64,000 bases of DNA from Leptospira levettii (GTDB taxonomy: Bacteria > Spirochaetota > Leptospiria > Leptospirales > Leptospiraceae), in NCBI RefSeq assembly GCF_002812085.1, contig NZ_NPDM01000008.1, forward strand, positions 1 to 64,000, in the 5' to 3' direction. Shown here piece by piece: positions 9,900 to 20,983 of the stretch. Positions within the stretch are counted from its first letter, which is position 1. The number at the start of each line of letters is the position of its first letter. The position numbers and the translations under genes were made by a program. Below the pieces are notes generated by a model that was not told the origin of the DNA, ran no database searches, and saw only the letters and a program-made list of their open reading frames with translations.

Positions 9900-10901
9900 T
9901 TATACTGACTTTGGTTTGATTAGAAGTAGAAAGCCAAAAACTAAACTTGAAATCAAATAAAAACTCAAAAAATATAAGACTTGGACTCCTAACAAGACAT
10001 AGGGTGCGTGATTCCAATCTTTTGGTTCGATGACTAAAAAAGGCAAAAAAGTTGCTATTACGGAAGGAAGCAAATAGGAAACAACTCCCCGTTTTCCAGA
10101 ATCTGACCATTTCAATTCATCTAGGTAAAAATAGATTCCTCGGCCGAACATTCCGATTACAAATGCCAAAGGAATACTCACCACTAATTCCACACTCATC
10201 GCTGTCGAAAATCCAATACTTCCTAACCATACACCGATTTCAGCTTCTCTTGGTATGGAAACTTTTAGGTATTGTGAAATGAGTGAAAAACCAATTAAGG
10301 AAGAAAATCCCAATACCACTGGTTTCCCTATCATTTCAATGAACTCATAATTAGATTTGTAAGGTGATAAAAGGAATAGGATACAAGGTAAAAACAAAAA
10401 TAATAGATTCTGTTTATCTTCTTCCACTAACTTTGATTCGTTTAAATTTTGGGGATTCCAAAACATTTCCCGAGTCCATACAAAAGCACCCATGGCAATC
10501 GTGAACGGCAAAAGCCTAGACTCATCCTGAGCAAGTAGTTGCGATTGAAACAAATGGATCCAATACAAAAAAGATCCAAAAAAAAGAGTCAGTAAAACTA
10601 AAATGAAAAATCCAGCGATGCGAGAATAGGAGAATATTCGTTCTCCTAACACCTGAAATGCGAAAAATAAAATTAGGTTGGTTTTTGTAAGAAGAAAAAA
10701 AATGGATTGGGTATCCCAACCAAAAACGGAAAATTCCCATTTTGAAAGAGAGATTAAGAATAAAATTCCGATGACAGAAAGACTCAACCAATACACTAAG
10801 AACAAATTTTTGTTCTCATTCTTTGTGATAGAAAGCAAACTATACTGCAAAAAGAGGAGAGATGCAAAAAAATAAATAAAATCAATTTCGATCGAGATCA
10901 T
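9900..10901 (-). CDS. Polytopic membrane protein of unknown function
   Basis: A 333-residue protein made almost wholly of hydrophobic segments, with about ten predicted inner-membrane helices and few charged loops. No transport or enzyme motif was recognised. Its ATG overlaps the stop of the upstream TPR gene by four bases (ATGA), so the two are translationally coupled and probably work together. The HD-GYP gene follows after 51 bp. Confidence 0.75.
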   Translation of the reverse strand: MISIEIDFIYFFASLLFLQYSLLSITKNENKNLFLVYWLSLSVIGILFLISLSKWEFSVFGWDTQSIFFLLTKTNLILFFAFQVLGERIFSYSRIAGFFILVLLTLFFGSFLYWIHLFQSQLLAQDESRLLPFTIAMGAFVWTREMFWNPQNLNESKLVEEDKQNLLFLFLPCILFLLSPYKSNYEFIEMIGKPVVLGFSSLIGFSLISQYLKVSIPREAEIGVWLGSIGFSTAMSVELVVSIPLAFVIGMFGRGIYFYLDELKWSDSGKRGVVSYLLPSVIATFLPFLVIEPKDWNHAPYVLLGVQVLYFLSFYLISSLVFGFLLLIKPKSV

Positions 10902-13252
10902 GGTATCACCTCTTCGCTGATACTAAATGGAAGGATCGAATAAGGAGGTTCTCCATTACGATCTAAACTTTGGAAATTATGATGAAACCCTCGTATGGAT
11001 TGGTTTCCGATAAGGATAAACTTTTCTTTTCCTTTGGGTTTCAGTAAAATACTGCGATTGAAAAAATACAAAACAGGGTTCTCTTTCAATACCTTACCAA
11101 GGTTTTGAAAATGAGGTAAAATTTTTGTGTAAGGTTCGTAAATATCAATTGAGTTAGCTGCTCGTATGACAATGGTTTTTTGCTTCAAATTGGGAATGGA
11201 ACGATTCCTGAGTATCCAATGTTTGGGATCATTGTATTCGGTTAAAAAATCACCAACTCCGTCCGCAGACAGGATCCTAATATTAGAAAAAGCGTATAAC
11301 TTTTCTTTCAATTCAGGTTTTACTTTTTTTAAGAATAGTTCCACTTCTCCCGGTAGTTCCCATAATACAACTTCCATTTTGGGAAAATGTTTTGCTACCG
11401 CCTGTGAAGTGACACCTGGATACTCAGGATGGTTTAATGCAGGACCGATGTCTAAAAATACAACTTGGTTACCTCTCTCATGTAATTTTAGGTCACCAAA
11501 CAATGATTTTCTGAGAACTAACATTGATTTTGAGAGATAAGCATTTGGATTCAATAGGTCATCTAAGATTAAATTGGTATCTTCTAATCGGTTTTCGTAG
11601 GTTCTAGCCCTAATCTCTTCATCTTGGGATTGGAATAAATACCTACCAGTATATGAACGGATCGTTTTTTCTTCCAATTCAGAAAAAAGTCCATTATTTG
11701 TTAGATTCCATGTGTAAGGATAAATTGGTTTACCAATTTCAAAATTTACAGTTGTTGGTAATGGTTCGATTTGGCCATATGGAGAAAGTTTTACATATTG
11801 CTTGTAATACTCTTCCGATTCTTCGAAATAATTTCTTTGCCTAGACAAAACACTCAAATTAAAAAGTGCAAATCGATAATAAGGTTTTTCTTCAATAGCA
11901 TACGTAGATTTCGCATGGAGAATTGATTTCCAAACTGATTTGGCGATACTCCAATTTCCAACGTTATATTGTGCTGCTCCATACAATAATAGAGATTGTA
12001 ATGCAATATCAAAATTCGGAATAGAAACTTCAAAGATTTTAGTGCGTTGTTCTTTTAACAATGTGATTGTCCCTTCATATCGGCCCAATCTATAGAGAGT
12101 TTGTGCTAAATTGTAATCCAAATAAATTGTTTGGTATACATCACCGAGTTTCCCTTGGATGGAAGAAAGTTCATATGCAGAAAGTTCCAACTGAGAAACA
12201 TCAAATAACACCAATCCATAAAAATAGGAGTTTTGTATTCCTTCTGGATCATTTAAGAGTCCCAAGGTTTCATAGATTTTTTTAGCTGATGTTAGGTAAA
12301 ATATTGATTCCTCTTTTTTTCCATCTAACACCAAACATTTCCCAATTAAAGACAAAATGTCTGCATAATCACTATGAAAGACTTGTTTAGAGGATTCTTT
12401 TTCTCGTTTAGCAAAATTTGCATATTCGATTGATTTAGGATATTCAGCCTTATTGAAATAAAAATGAGATATGTTTTTAGCAACTTGGAAACGTAAGTAC
12501 TTAGATAATTTTGGATTGGAACCAACTTCTTTCCATATCTCCTTTAAGTTATCCTCAGTTTGTTTCTCCAATCGGTCCTTAAACTTAAGCCACTCTGTAA
12601 AATTGGTTTTTAAATTGAGAGAAACTAAAAAAGTTTTTCGACTCTCGGAACTAACGTTAAAATCATATTCTGAGAGTTTAACAAATTCTGATTCAGAAAG
12701 AATTTCTTCCTCTGATACGAAAACCCATTGTGGATTCCGTTTGATGAGTCTGTTGAGTCTTATCGTTTCATCTACCAAATGAGTGAGCGAAGATTGGACT
12801 TCCGAAATCAATTTGCCTCGTTCTTCGTATTTCACAAAGATAGGATTTCCTGTCGTTGTAGATTTAGATTCCACATAACGAAGTTTAGGCGTAAATTTGA
12901 TTCCTTTTTCTTCCCATTGGAAGGTTCCATTTAGTATGATTTCCGAACGACTTTGTTTGGAAGGTGAAAGTTCTTGGTGTTTTCCCAAATACACAGCATC
13001 CGTAGTGTTTTGGAATTGGAAATGGGTTGTTTCCAAAAGAAGTTGTATTGTCCTTGGGTCACTCATTTGCCCTTTGGAATCAAACTCTCCTAAACTAAAA
13101 AAAACAACAGTCTCTGGAGTTTCTAAAGTAATTGGAATCGATTCTTTTTTAATTACATTCTTAATAGAATAGTATAACGGAGCATAGGCGACTGACGCCA
13201 GAAGTGTGAAAATGAGGAGTGTATTTTTTTGAAAACGTGACAATTGAAACAA
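10898..13252 (-). CDS. Membrane-anchored TPR protein with methyltransferase-like end
   Basis: A 784-residue protein of unknown function. An uncleaved-looking hydrophobic helix (about residues 10-28) anchors it, with the rest probably outside the inner membrane. A beta-rich region (about 45-160) is followed by TPR-like helical repeats from about 230 to 500 (for example SKYLRFQVAKNISHFYFNKA and later AxxLYRLGRYEGT segments). The last 230 residues contain VVFLDIGPALNHPEYPG followed by EVVLWELP, which resembles the first strands of a Rossmann methyltransferase of the tandem-repeat type but lacks a clear GxGxG loop. Catalysis is therefore unproven. It is the first gene of a minus-strand run and is coupled to a polytopic membrane protein. 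Confidence 0.65.
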   Translation of the reverse strand: MFQLSRFQKNTLLIFTLLASVAYAPLYYSIKNVIKKESIPITLETPETVVFFSLGEFDSKGQMSDPRTIQLLLETTHFQFQNTTDAVYLGKHQELSPSKQSRSEIILNGTFQWEEKGIKFTPKLRYVESKSTTTGNPIFVKYEERGKLISEVQSSLTHLVDETIRLNRLIKRNPQWVFVSEEEILSESEFVKLSEYDFNVSSESRKTFLVSLNLKTNFTEWLKFKDRLEKQTEDNLKEIWKEVGSNPKLSKYLRFQVAKNISHFYFNKAEYPKSIEYANFAKREKESSKQVFHSDYADILSLIGKCLVLDGKKEESIFYLTSAKKIYETLGLLNDPEGIQNSYFYGLVLFDVSQLELSAYELSSIQGKLGDVYQTIYLDYNLAQTLYRLGRYEGTITLLKEQRTKIFEVSIPNFDIALQSLLLYGAAQYNVGNWSIAKSVWKSILHAKSTYAIEEKPYYRFALFNLSVLSRQRNYFEESEEYYKQYVKLSPYGQIEPLPTTVNFEIGKPIYPYTWNLTNNGLFSELEEKTIRSYTGRYLFQSQDEEIRARTYENRLEDTNLILDDLLNPNAYLSKSMLVLRKSLFGDLKLHERGNQVVFLDIGPALNHPEYPGVTSQAVAKHFPKMEVVLWELPGEVELFLKKVKPELKEKLYAFSNIRILSADGVGDFLTEYNDPKHWILRNRSIPNLKQKTIVIRAANSIDIYEPYTKILPHFQNLGKVLKENPVLYFFNRSILLKPKGKEKFILIGNQSIRGFHHNFQSLDRNGEPPYSILPFSISEEVIP

Positions 13253-13305
13253 TTCTAAAAAGTTTAGTTTGACCTAGTTTTCTTAGAATTTTGCAGAACT
13301 CAAGG

Positions 13306-13326
13306 AAAAAACGGGGTTACCCCCGT
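13306..13326 (-). terminator. Rho-independent terminator of the hook operon
   Basis: On the minus strand the stem ACGGGG/CCCCGT with a four-base loop is followed directly by a run of T, 14 bases after the flgE stop. It should end the fliK-flgD-flgE transcript. Confidence 0.85.
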
Positions 13327-13339
13327 CCTTCCACTACTC

Positions 13340-14734
13340 TTATCGTTTGAGACCTAAAACTTCTTGGATCATCTGGTCAGATGTCACAATGGTTCTTGAG
13401 TTTGCTTGGAAACCCCTTTGTGTCACAATCATATCTGTGAATTGGTCAGAAAGGTCAACGTTTGACATCTCTAGGAGGCCAGCATTGATTTTTCCACGAC
13501 CTTGGCTTCCTGCTTCTCCAATGTTTGCTTCCCCAGAGTTGAGAGAGAAACTATACATTGTGTCCCCTTCTTTATTGAGACCAGCAGGGTTTGTGAAGTT
13601 GGCAAGAGCAACTCGTGCAAGAGGTTGGCGGACTCCGTTAGAGAAAACTCCCGTAACAGTTCCTGTATTATCAATGGAAAACGATTCCATATAACCCATT
13701 GGGTAACCATCTTGTTTCACCGCTTTGGTTGTGAAATCAGAAGAAAATTGTGTGATTCCACCCACAAGTCCTGCTTCCCCAAGATTCAAACTGAATTTTT
13801 GGGCTGTTGGATTGCCTGGAATACGGAAGGAAATATCTGCTTGGAGTTTTCCAGTTGTTTGTGAATCCACACCATCTGATACACTGATGATTTTACCATC
13901 TGGTGTGAAGGAAACTTCGAGTTCAGTATTTCCAGAAACACTTGTGTTTTCACCACCAGTTCCATTCACATCAACAGATACTTGGCTTGCATCTTCTAGT
14001 TTAAAACGCATCTTCCAAACATTGTCGCGCATTTTGTAAAATTCCACTCCCATTTGGCGAGTGTTACCTAATTCATCATACACGTTAATAGAAGTTACAT
14101 GGCCACGTCTTTGGCGAGGGTCTGGGTCATTGATATAACGTTGGATGTCTTCTTCAGTTGCATCTGCAGGAACAGCAGCTACACTTGCATTGAGGTTAGA
14201 TTGAAAATCAACATTTCTTGTAGCTCGAGCAGGTTCTTTGGAATATAATGGGATTACGATATCTTCTAAAGACCCGGCAGAGTTGATGTATTTATTTCCA
14301 GTGTCATCAAGTCTTGAATTCCAACCTTGTACTTTAAGTCCGTTGGCTGGGTTGACATAAAAACCATTTTTATCGACGTTAAACGCACCAGCACGAGTAT
14401 AAAACTGTTTGTCACCATCTTTAACGATAAAAAATCCTTCCCCAGATACAGCAAGGTCAGTGTTTTTGCCTGTTGTTTGTAAGGCACCTTGAGTCATGAT
14501 TTTGTCAATCGCAGCAATGAGAGATCCAAGACCTACTTGTTTTGGGTTTGTTCCCCCAATCCTTTCGTTTGGTTCAGATGCACCTTGCAATTCTTGTGAG
14601 ATCATATCTTGGAACGTTACACGTTCTGTTTTAAATCCATGTGTGTTAACGTTAGAGATGTTGTTACCAATAACATCCATTCTAACTTGGTGGTTTTTCA
14701 ATCCGGAAACACCGGAATAAAGTGATCTCATCAT
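13340..14734 (-). CDS. flgE: Flagellar hook protein FlgE
   Basis: Structural subunit of the flagellar hook, which in spirochaetes sits in the periplasm. 464 residues. The N-terminus [20 protein letters not shown] and [13 protein letters not shown] are the conserved rod/hook helical segment, and the C-terminus ([20 protein letters not shown]) is the matching helix. [10 protein letters not shown] marks the hook core. A GAGAGGA site precedes the first ATG. It is third in a fliK-flgD-flgE operon and followed by a strong terminator. The protein contains no cysteine at all, unlike the spirochaete hook proteins known to form lysinoalanine cross-links through Cys. Confidence 0.95.
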   Translation of the reverse strand: MMRSLYSGVSGLKNHQVRMDVIGNNISNVNTHGFKTERVTFQDMISQELQGASEPNERIGGTNPKQVGLGSLIAAIDKIMTQGALQTTGKNTDLAVSGEGFFIVKDGDKQFYTRAGAFNVDKNGFYVNPANGLKVQGWNSRLDDTGNKYINSAGSLEDIVIPLYSKEPARATRNVDFQSNLNASVAAVPADATEEDIQRYINDPDPRQRRGHVTSINVYDELGNTRQMGVEFYKMRDNVWKMRFKLEDASQVSVDVNGTGGENTSVSGNTELEVSFTPDGKIISVSDGVDSQTTGKLQADISFRIPGNPTAQKFSLNLGEAGLVGGITQFSSDFTTKAVKQDGYPMGYMESFSIDNTGTVTGVFSNGVRQPLARVALANFTNPAGLNKEGDTMYSFSLNSGEANIGEAGSQGRGKINAGLLEMSNVDLSDQFTDMIVTQRGFQANSRTIVTSDQMIQEVLGLKR

Positions 14735-14772
14735 AACGTTCTATCCTCTCTTTTTTTATCGACCTTTTTCAA

Positions 14773-15354
14773 TTAATCCTGATAAGCTTCTTGTTTTTTT
14801 AACGTATTGTTTGGAATGTTTGTCGGACGTTGTTGTTGGAACTGTGTTTCTGACTTTAATAACTCTGGATCAGAGATTAAATTGATTTTTGAAACATCAA
14901 GCATACGACCATTCACACGAACATAAGTTTTTCCTTCATTATCGAACAAAATCGCACCAGCAAGACCAGTGACATCTTCCCCAGTCACTAAATCTGGTCC
15001 TGATACAATTTTACCTACAACCGAATAACTTTGTTTAGATTCCATACGAGCAATCCCAGAAGAAATATTTTTCATCTGTTCGAGTGAAGAAAACTGTGCC
15101 ATTTGCGCAATGAAGTCTTTGTCTTGCACTGGATTTGTTGGATCTTGGTGAGAAAGTTGTGTCAAAAGAAGTTTTAGAAAATCATCTTTCCCTAACTCTT
15201 TTTGTTTTTCTCGGATTTCAATTCCTTTTAATCCACTAGTCTCTTCTTTTTCCAGTTGGTCCAAATGTTTGCGGATATTAAAACTTCTATCACCTTCAAA
15301 GTATTTGGTTCTTGCAGAATTTTGTGTAGAGATATCTTGCATTCCGTCTGGCAT
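14773..15354 (-). CDS. flgD: Flagellar hook capping protein FlgD
   Basis: Scaffold protein that caps the growing hook and allows FlgE to polymerise. 193 residues. The segment [20 protein letters not shown] followed by [14 protein letters not shown] is the FlgD N-terminal signature. The C-terminal part (about 95-155) has the beta-strand pattern of the capping domain ([16 protein letters not shown]). It is shorter than enterobacterial FlgD, as in several spirochaetes. It sits between fliK and flgE, 31 and 38 bp from them, which fits a single hook-assembly operon. Confidence 0.93.
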   Translation of the reverse strand: MPDGMQDISTQNSARTKYFEGDRSFNIRKHLDQLEKEETSGLKGIEIREKQKELGKDDFLKLLLTQLSHQDPTNPVQDKDFIAQMAQFSSLEQMKNISSGIARMESKQSYSVVGKIVSGPDLVTGEDVTGLAGAILFDNEGKTYVRVNGRMLDVSKINLISDPELLKSETQFQQQRPTNIPNNTLKKQEAYQD

Positions 15355-15385
15355 ATTGTCCTCGATCTTTTTTTATTTCGTAAAT

Positions 15386-17038
15386 TTAGGCAAAAAATTC
15401 TAATACTTTGGAATCAGGTGGTAAAGAGATATCATCTAAACCTACTCCATTTTCTTTTTCCAATTTCTGAATATTTCCGCGGTTTTTTGCAGTTTCCATC
15501 AGTGTTTGGTAAAGTTCATTTTGATTTTGTCTCTCTGCAAATTGGTTCCCGTCATCCCATAAATCTATGATGAGCGCTTGTAAGTCGAGACCTGACTCTT
15601 TCAAATTTTCCTTAATTGTTTGGATTTCGTTCTGAAGGGATTTTTGTAACTCTTCTGATTCAACTAAAATTCGACCTTCTACTTTTTCTCCATCAACAGT
15701 CACCTTAAGAGTTAAACGACCGTACTCTTTTGGATTCATTATGATTTCAGCACTCGATTTTCCATTTTGAACAATATCAAACTTAGCTTGTTTGATGAGC
15801 TCATCCAAATTTTGTTTTAAATTGGTTTCTTTCGGTTTTTGATTTCGTTCCAAAGTTTTTACATCTTCCGTTTTGGAGTGATGTTTATTTTCCACCGAAT
15901 GTAGGTTAAATCCTTGTTTGTTACCTTTATCTTCTGAAGATTTCCCATTTTCTTCTCCCATTTTAGAAGAAAATATCGTTTGGACTTGGTTCACAAAAGA
16001 TGAATCTGTTTTAATCTTTTCGTTTTGGACTTGGTTTTTGTTTTCATTTAGTTTTTGGAATTCTTTTTCTTTAAACCCCAAACTTCGTACCATTTTATCA
16101 GATGTGATGGAAAGATTGGAGTTATCTTTTTCTTGGTTTGTTTCAGATAAAACCGTTTCAGATTTGTTATGTTTCGAACCTTTGCCTTTTGGATCTAATT
16201 TGCGAAGGGAAAATTCCGACTGATTTTCATTTTCCAATCCTCGATTACCTTTGTCTTTTGGGAGAAACGATGTAACTTGGTTTAACACAACCTGCTCAGT
16301 TTCTTTTTTTTGCGAACTCAAGTTTGTGTTGTGTTTTGGTTCGTTTACAACTTTATCAGTTTGAATTTTTTTTTGTGAACCAGGAAACATCACTAGATTG
16401 GAAGGAATTGAATCTAACTGATCTTGTTTGTGATTGAGAAAAATTTGTTTTGAACTGACCAAGTCCTTTTGCAAAAGACTTTCTGCTAATTTTTTAGTCT
16501 CATCTAAAAACGTTTTTGCTTCCTTTGTAACATAGGATGTATTTTTTACTGCAGACTTTTGCATAGAAAGGGCAACTGTTTTTTCTTTTTGCGAAGATTC
16601 ATTCCCTTCATTGGCAGGTAGGAATCTTTGATCAAATAAGTGTTGGTTGGATAATATTCCAATGCTGTATTCGAGAGCGTCTCGGTCTAGGTCTTCTTCT
16701 TCCGAAATTTCTTCTTTCGATTCTTCGTTTGTTTTTTGTGATGAATTGTTGTCATTTACTTCATTTGATGGAATTACATTCGAATTGGATTGTTGGTTTG
16801 ATTCCATTTTTGAAACAACATCTGCTGCGGAATCAGATGGATTTTTCTCTGCTTGTAATGGTTTCCATTCGGATGGTGAGTTTGGTTTCTCAGAATGGAT
16901 CTGAAATTCCCTTTCTAAAATCTCTCCAAAACTTTCTTTTACCGCAAAATAGTTGTTATCGGCACCGTCCCTTTTGCCATGTCTCAATTCAACTTGAGGG
17001 AAGGGAATTAGGTTTTGTTTATCAACATTTACATTCAT
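15386..17038 (-). CDS. fliK: Flagellar hook-length control protein, FliK-like
   Basis: Controls hook length and the switch of export specificity. 550 residues. Residues 1 to about 390 are low-complexity and rich in Lys, Asn, Glu, Ser and Gln, as expected for the disordered molecular-ruler part. The last third holds the conserved FliK C-terminal domain: NPKEYGRLTLKVTVDGEKVE, then LQKSLQNEIQTIKENLKESG. A GGGAGAAGG site precedes the ATG. It is first in the hook operon; the promoter must lie in the 180 bp shared with the divergent sulfate transporter. The ruler part is too variable for sequence identification; the call rests on the C-terminal domain and position. Confidence 0.85.
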   Translation of the reverse strand: MNVNVDKQNLIPFPQVELRHGKRDGADNNYFAVKESFGEILEREFQIHSEKPNSPSEWKPLQAEKNPSDSAADVVSKMESNQQSNSNVIPSNEVNDNNSSQKTNEESKEEISEEEDLDRDALEYSIGILSNQHLFDQRFLPANEGNESSQKEKTVALSMQKSAVKNTSYVTKEAKTFLDETKKLAESLLQKDLVSSKQIFLNHKQDQLDSIPSNLVMFPGSQKKIQTDKVVNEPKHNTNLSSQKKETEQVVLNQVTSFLPKDKGNRGLENENQSEFSLRKLDPKGKGSKHNKSETVLSETNQEKDNSNLSITSDKMVRSLGFKEKEFQKLNENKNQVQNEKIKTDSSFVNQVQTIFSSKMGEENGKSSEDKGNKQGFNLHSVENKHHSKTEDVKTLERNQKPKETNLKQNLDELIKQAKFDIVQNGKSSAEIIMNPKEYGRLTLKVTVDGEKVEGRILVESEELQKSLQNEIQTIKENLKESGLDLQALIIDLWDDGNQFAERQNQNELYQTLMETAKNRGNIQKLEKENGVGLDDISLPPDSKVLEFFA

Positions 17039-17218
17039 TGGGGTGCCTTCTCCCTTAAGGATCGAACTTCCCCAGATTTCCTTGAGAGAATTATCTTCTT
17101 CCTTTGTAGGTTTATGTCAGGAAACCCAAGTACGACCGAAAAAGAGTTGGATTTTCCCTTGACAAAAATTCACTAAATTGGAGGATTAGTTTGTTTTATT
17201 AACCAAAAGGACGAGAAA

Positions 17219-18256
17219 ATGAAAAAAATACTCCAATTCCTCCAATTTAAACCAAGTTTTTCTGCCATATTGACTATCATAATGGGAATTGGGCTTGCCA
17301 CTTCTCTATTGGCTGAATCGACGTTTCTCCATGTTTCCTTTGATCCAACAAGGGAACTCTATGAAGATATCAACAAAAGTTTCTTAAAATCTTGGAAGGA
17401 AAAAAAAGGAGAAACATTTTCAATCCAACAATCCCACGGTGGATCAGGAAAACAAGCAAGGGCTGTGATTGATGGACTCGAAGCGGACGTAGTCAGTTTA
17501 GCACTTTCTTATGATATTGATAACATTGCCAGCAAATCAAAGTTACTTGATGCCAATTGGCAAACTAAACTTCCTAACAAAAGTACACCATACTATTCCA
17601 CTATCATTTTCCTTGTCCGTAAATCAAATCCCAAAAAAATCAAAGATTGGGATGATATTGTAAAACCAGGAATCTCTGTCATCACTCCAAACCCTAAAAC
17701 GAGTGGTGGCGCAAGGTGGAATTACCTTGCCGCTTATGGTTATGCAAAACGAAAGTATAAATCCGAAGAGAAAGCAACTGACTTTGTAAAAGCATTGTTC
17801 CAAAATACATCAGTTCTAGATACAGGGGCTCGTGGATCTACTACTACGTTTGTCAATCGTGGGATTGGAGATGTTCTCATTACATGGGAAAACGAAGCAA
17901 AACTAGCGTTAGATGAAGAAAAACGTTCTGGTAAAAATAGTTTAGAAGTGGTTTATCCTTCGGAATCCATTCGTGCAGAAACCCCAGTTGCTGTTGTGAC
18001 AAAAACTGCGACGGAAAAAGGAAATTTAGAAAAAGCAACAGCCTATTTGGAATTTCTTTTTACAAATGAAGGCCAAACCATCATTGCAAAACATTTTTTT
18101 AGACCCATTGACCCGAAAGTAAGCAAATCCTCTGCGAAAGAATTTCCAAATCTCAAATTATTTTCTCTATCCGATTTAGGGGAAACTTGGGACACTGCAC
18201 AGAAAAAACATTTTGCAGATGGAGGTGTCTTTGATGCCATCTACAAAACCAAGTAA
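17219..18256 (+). CDS. sbp: Sulfate ABC transporter, periplasmic binding protein
   Basis: Binds sulfate (or thiosulfate) in the periplasm and delivers it to the CysTW permease. 345 residues with an N-terminal signal sequence (hydrophobic core about residues 14-30, probable cleavage after LLAES). The mature start [15 protein letters not shown] is the family signature, and [13 protein letters not shown] and [12 protein letters not shown] line the anion site. AAGGA at 17207-17211 sets the start. It heads a four-gene operon with cysT, cysW and cysA. A TTGACA at 17159-17164 could be a -35 element, but I see no good -10 at normal spacing. Sulfate versus thiosulfate preference cannot be told. Confidence 0.93.
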   Translation: MKKILQFLQFKPSFSAILTIIMGIGLATSLLAESTFLHVSFDPTRELYEDINKSFLKSWKEKKGETFSIQQSHGGSGKQARAVIDGLEADVVSLALSYDIDNIASKSKLLDANWQTKLPNKSTPYYSTIIFLVRKSNPKKIKDWDDIVKPGISVITPNPKTSGGARWNYLAAYGYAKRKYKSEEKATDFVKALFQNTSVLDTGARGSTTTFVNRGIGDVLITWENEAKLALDEEKRSGKNSLEVVYPSESIRAETPVAVVTKTATEKGNLEKATAYLEFLFTNEGQTIIAKHFFRPIDPKVSKSSAKEFPNLKLFSLSDLGETWDTAQKKHFADGGVFDAIYKTK

Positions 18257-18259
18257 TAT

Positions 18260-19087
18260 ATGCAAATTGAAACACGGCCGTACAAAAAAATCCATTTAGG
18301 GATCAGTTTAGGATTCACAGTTTTTTATTCGTCTGCCGTTGTGATCATTCCATTATTTGGACTTTTTTATCATTCCCTGGGGATAGGATTCACAGGGATA
18401 TTAGAAGTGTTTACAGAAGAGCGCATTCGATCTGCGCTCTTTTTAAGTTTTAGTGTAGGACTCATATCCGCGGTTCTCAATCTTTTCATTGGATTTTTAT
18501 TTGCTTGGGTAATCGTTCGATACCAATTTCCTTTCAAAAAGTTTTTTGATACATTAATTGATTTACCGTTCACTTTGCCCACCGCTGTCGCAGGGATTGC
18601 TCTTACTACGATCTACTCCCAAACGGGAATCATTGGTTCTTTTTTTGACAAATGGGGAATCAAAATTGCTTATACACCCATTGGCATTGTCATTGCACTT
18701 GTATTCATTGGATTTCCTTTTGTCGTTCGAACTGTTCAACCTGTCATTGAAGAACTTCCCAAAGAACTAGAAGAAAGTGCAAGGTGCCTTGGTGCGTCTC
18801 CCTTCCAAACCTTTCGAAAGGTTTTATTACCCGAACTTTGGCCTTCTCTACTCGCTGGTACTGGAATGGCTTTTGCAAGGAGTATCGGAGAATATGGGTC
18901 GGTTGTATTCATTTCTGGAAACCTACCTGGTAAAACAGAAATCCTTCCTTTACTCATCGTCACCAAACTGGAACAATACGAATACGAGAAAGCTACTTCG
19001 ATCGCACTTGTGATGTTACTCACTTCCTTTTTATTTATGTTTCTCATTAATTTTTTCCAAGAGCGGGCTTCCAAAAAACTCACATGA
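18260..19087 (+). CDS. cysT: Sulfate ABC transporter permease CysT
   Basis: Inner-membrane permease subunit, 275 residues with about six helices. The EAA loop that docks the ATPase is visible near residues 174-200 ([20 protein letters not shown]). It begins three bases after the sbp stop and its end overlaps cysW by four bases, so the operon is translationally coupled. CysT pairs with CysW as a heterodimer; they are told apart by position and sequence, as in the enteric sulfate operon. Confidence 0.93.
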   Translation: MQIETRPYKKIHLGISLGFTVFYSSAVVIIPLFGLFYHSLGIGFTGILEVFTEERIRSALFLSFSVGLISAVLNLFIGFLFAWVIVRYQFPFKKFFDTLIDLPFTLPTAVAGIALTTIYSQTGIIGSFFDKWGIKIAYTPIGIVIALVFIGFPFVVRTVQPVIEELPKELEESARCLGASPFQTFRKVLLPELWPSLLAGTGMAFARSIGEYGSVVFISGNLPGKTEILPLLIVTKLEQYEYEKATSIALVMLLTSFLFMFLINFFQERASKKLT

Positions 19088-19887
19088 AATCAAAACTTTT
19101 GCCCATTTTTCTTGTTTTACTTGCCTATACATTGTTTGGCATCCTATTACTTTTGCCTATTTATACAGTGTTTACGGAAGCATTTTCGGAAGGTTGGGAA
19201 AAATACTACTCATCCATCACAAGTGAATATGCATTATTTGCAATTGGCCTGACCGTTAAAGTATCCATTGTTTCTGTGATTTTAAATACATTCTTTGGAG
19301 TCACAGCTGCATTTGCGATTACTAGGTTTTCCTTTCCTGGAAAAAATCTTCTCATCACGATCATTGACTCTCCTTTTGCAGTTTCACCTGTTGTATCTGG
19401 TCTCATCTTTCTTTTGTTATTCGGAAGACAAGGAACCTTTGGTGAATTCTTAGCAGAACATCAAATTAAAATTGTATTTAATACTCCTGGACTCATCCTT
19501 GCTACGGTGTTTATCACATTCCCTTTTGTGGCAAGAGAACTCATTCCCCTCATGCAAAGCCAAGGCCGTGAAGAAGAAGAAGCAGGGATGTTACTTGGTG
19601 CCAGTTTTAGTCAATTGTTTCTAAGAATCATCCTACCCAATATCAAATGGGGTTTGTTGTATGGGATCATTCTATGTAATGCAAGAGCCATGGGAGAGTT
19701 TGGTGCTGTTTCAGTTCTCAGTGGACACATCCGAGGCAAAACAACAACTCTACCATTATATATCGAAATGTTATACAATGAATTTGATTCCGTAGGTGCC
19801 TTTGCTTGTGCCACCTTACTTGTGTTTTTATCACTCCTCACACTCATCTTCAAATTGATTTTGGAAAAACGTACCGAGAGATCTTAA
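19084..19887 (+). CDS. cysW: Sulfate ABC transporter permease CysW
   Basis: Second permease subunit, 267 residues with about six helices. The docking loop is seen as [20 protein letters not shown], followed by [20 protein letters not shown], which is typical of CysW. The ATG overlaps the cysT stop (ATGA), and cysA starts one base after the stop. Confidence 0.93.
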   Translation: MKSKLLPIFLVLLAYTLFGILLLLPIYTVFTEAFSEGWEKYYSSITSEYALFAIGLTVKVSIVSVILNTFFGVTAAFAITRFSFPGKNLLITIIDSPFAVSPVVSGLIFLLLFGRQGTFGEFLAEHQIKIVFNTPGLILATVFITFPFVARELIPLMQSQGREEEEAGMLLGASFSQLFLRIILPNIKWGLLYGIILCNARAMGEFGAVSVLSGHIRGKTTTLPLYIEMLYNEFDSVGAFACATLLVFLSLLTLIFKLILEKRTERS

Positions 19888-19888
19888 T

Positions 19889-20953
19889 ATGCCTATCGAA
19901 ATACAAAATGTACAAAAAACCTTTGGTTCGTTTACCGCTTTAAAAGATGTAAACTTAACCATCCCCGATGGTGAACTTGTGGCTCTCCTTGGTCCGTCGG
20001 GTTCAGGAAAAACAACCTTACTCCGCATCATCGCAGGCCTTGAAGAAGCAAGTTCTGGTTCTGTTCGGTTTGTTGGCGACGGACAGTCTTCAGCCAAAAT
20101 CCAAAATGGTGAAGTGGGGTTTGTGTTCCAACACTATGCACTGTTTCGCCATATGACCATTGCAGAAAACATTGCCTTTGGTTTGGAAGTAAGACCAAAA
20201 TCCACTAGGCCTTCCAAACAAGAGATCCGAGAAAAAGTTTCGAAACTATTAACTCTCATACAACTTGAAAAATTTCACAACCGGTATCCACATGAATTGT
20301 CGGGTGGGCAAAGGCAACGTGTGGCACTTGCTCGTGCACTTGCCATCGAACCTAAATTTTTATTACTCGATGAACCATTTGGAGCACTGGATGCAAAGGT
20401 GAGAAAGGAACTTCGGAATTGGTTACGTAGACTCCACGATGAAATCCATATCACAAGTGTCTTTGTCACCCATGACCAAGAAGAAGCTCTCGAAGTGAGT
20501 GATCGGATTGTGATTTTAAACCACGGACAACTCGAACAAGTGGGAAGCCCAGACGAGGTTTATAACAAACCAAAATCACCTTTTGTCTTCCATTTCCTAG
20601 GTGATGTGAATCTTTTCCACGGCCGTATCGAAGAAGGAAAAACGAAAATTGGAAACATCGCCCTTGATTCTTCTGAACATGAAAATATCAAAGAATCGGA
20701 TGCGGTAGCTTATGTGCGACCTTATGACGTGGAAATTGTCAGGGAAAAAGAACAAGGGATCGCCGCCGAAATCCAATACATCCATTCCACGGGTCGCAAC
20801 GTCCGAGTGGAATTAAAACGTGTGGATACAGGGACCCTCATCGAATCCGTCCTGGAACAAGAAACCTATAAATACCTCAATTTACTACCGGGAGAGACGG
20901 TTTACCTGCGCATCAAAAAGGCAAAGGTATATGTAGAGGACTTCTCTATCTAA
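19889..20953 (+). CDS. cysA: Sulfate ABC transporter ATP-binding protein
   Basis: ATPase that powers sulfate import, 354 residues. Walker [13 protein letters not shown] (about 34-45), Q-loop [11 protein letters not shown], signature [16 protein letters not shown], Walker [13 protein letters not shown] and the switch His in [10 protein letters not shown] are all present. The C-terminal 110 residues form the TOBE-like regulatory part of CysA/PotA-type ATPases. It is the last gene of the transporter operon; cysH follows after 68 bp, with its own candidate control region. Confidence 0.95.
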   Translation: MPIEIQNVQKTFGSFTALKDVNLTIPDGELVALLGPSGSGKTTLLRIIAGLEEASSGSVRFVGDGQSSAKIQNGEVGFVFQHYALFRHMTIAENIAFGLEVRPKSTRPSKQEIREKVSKLLTLIQLEKFHNRYPHELSGGQRQRVALARALAIEPKFLLLDEPFGALDAKVRKELRNWLRRLHDEIHITSVFVTHDQEEALEVSDRIVILNHGQLEQVGSPDEVYNKPKSPFVFHFLGDVNLFHGRIEEGKTKIGNIALDSSEHENIKESDAVAYVRPYDVEIVREKEQGIAAEIQYIHSTGRNVRVELKRVDTGTLIESVLEQETYKYLNLLPGETVYLRIKKAKVYVEDFSI

Positions 20954-20983
20954 TAATTTCCGCTAATATACTTTACAAATCGT

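Noticed and set aside
15386..17038. FliK low-complexity region as possible tandem repeat or foreign DNA
   Set aside because: The Lys/Asn/Glu-rich composition is normal for FliK ruler regions and I saw no regular repeat unit.
17159..17190. A sigma-70 promoter for sbp based on TTGACA
   Set aside because: The -35 box is perfect but no acceptable -10 lies at 16-18 bp, so I did not list it as a feature.
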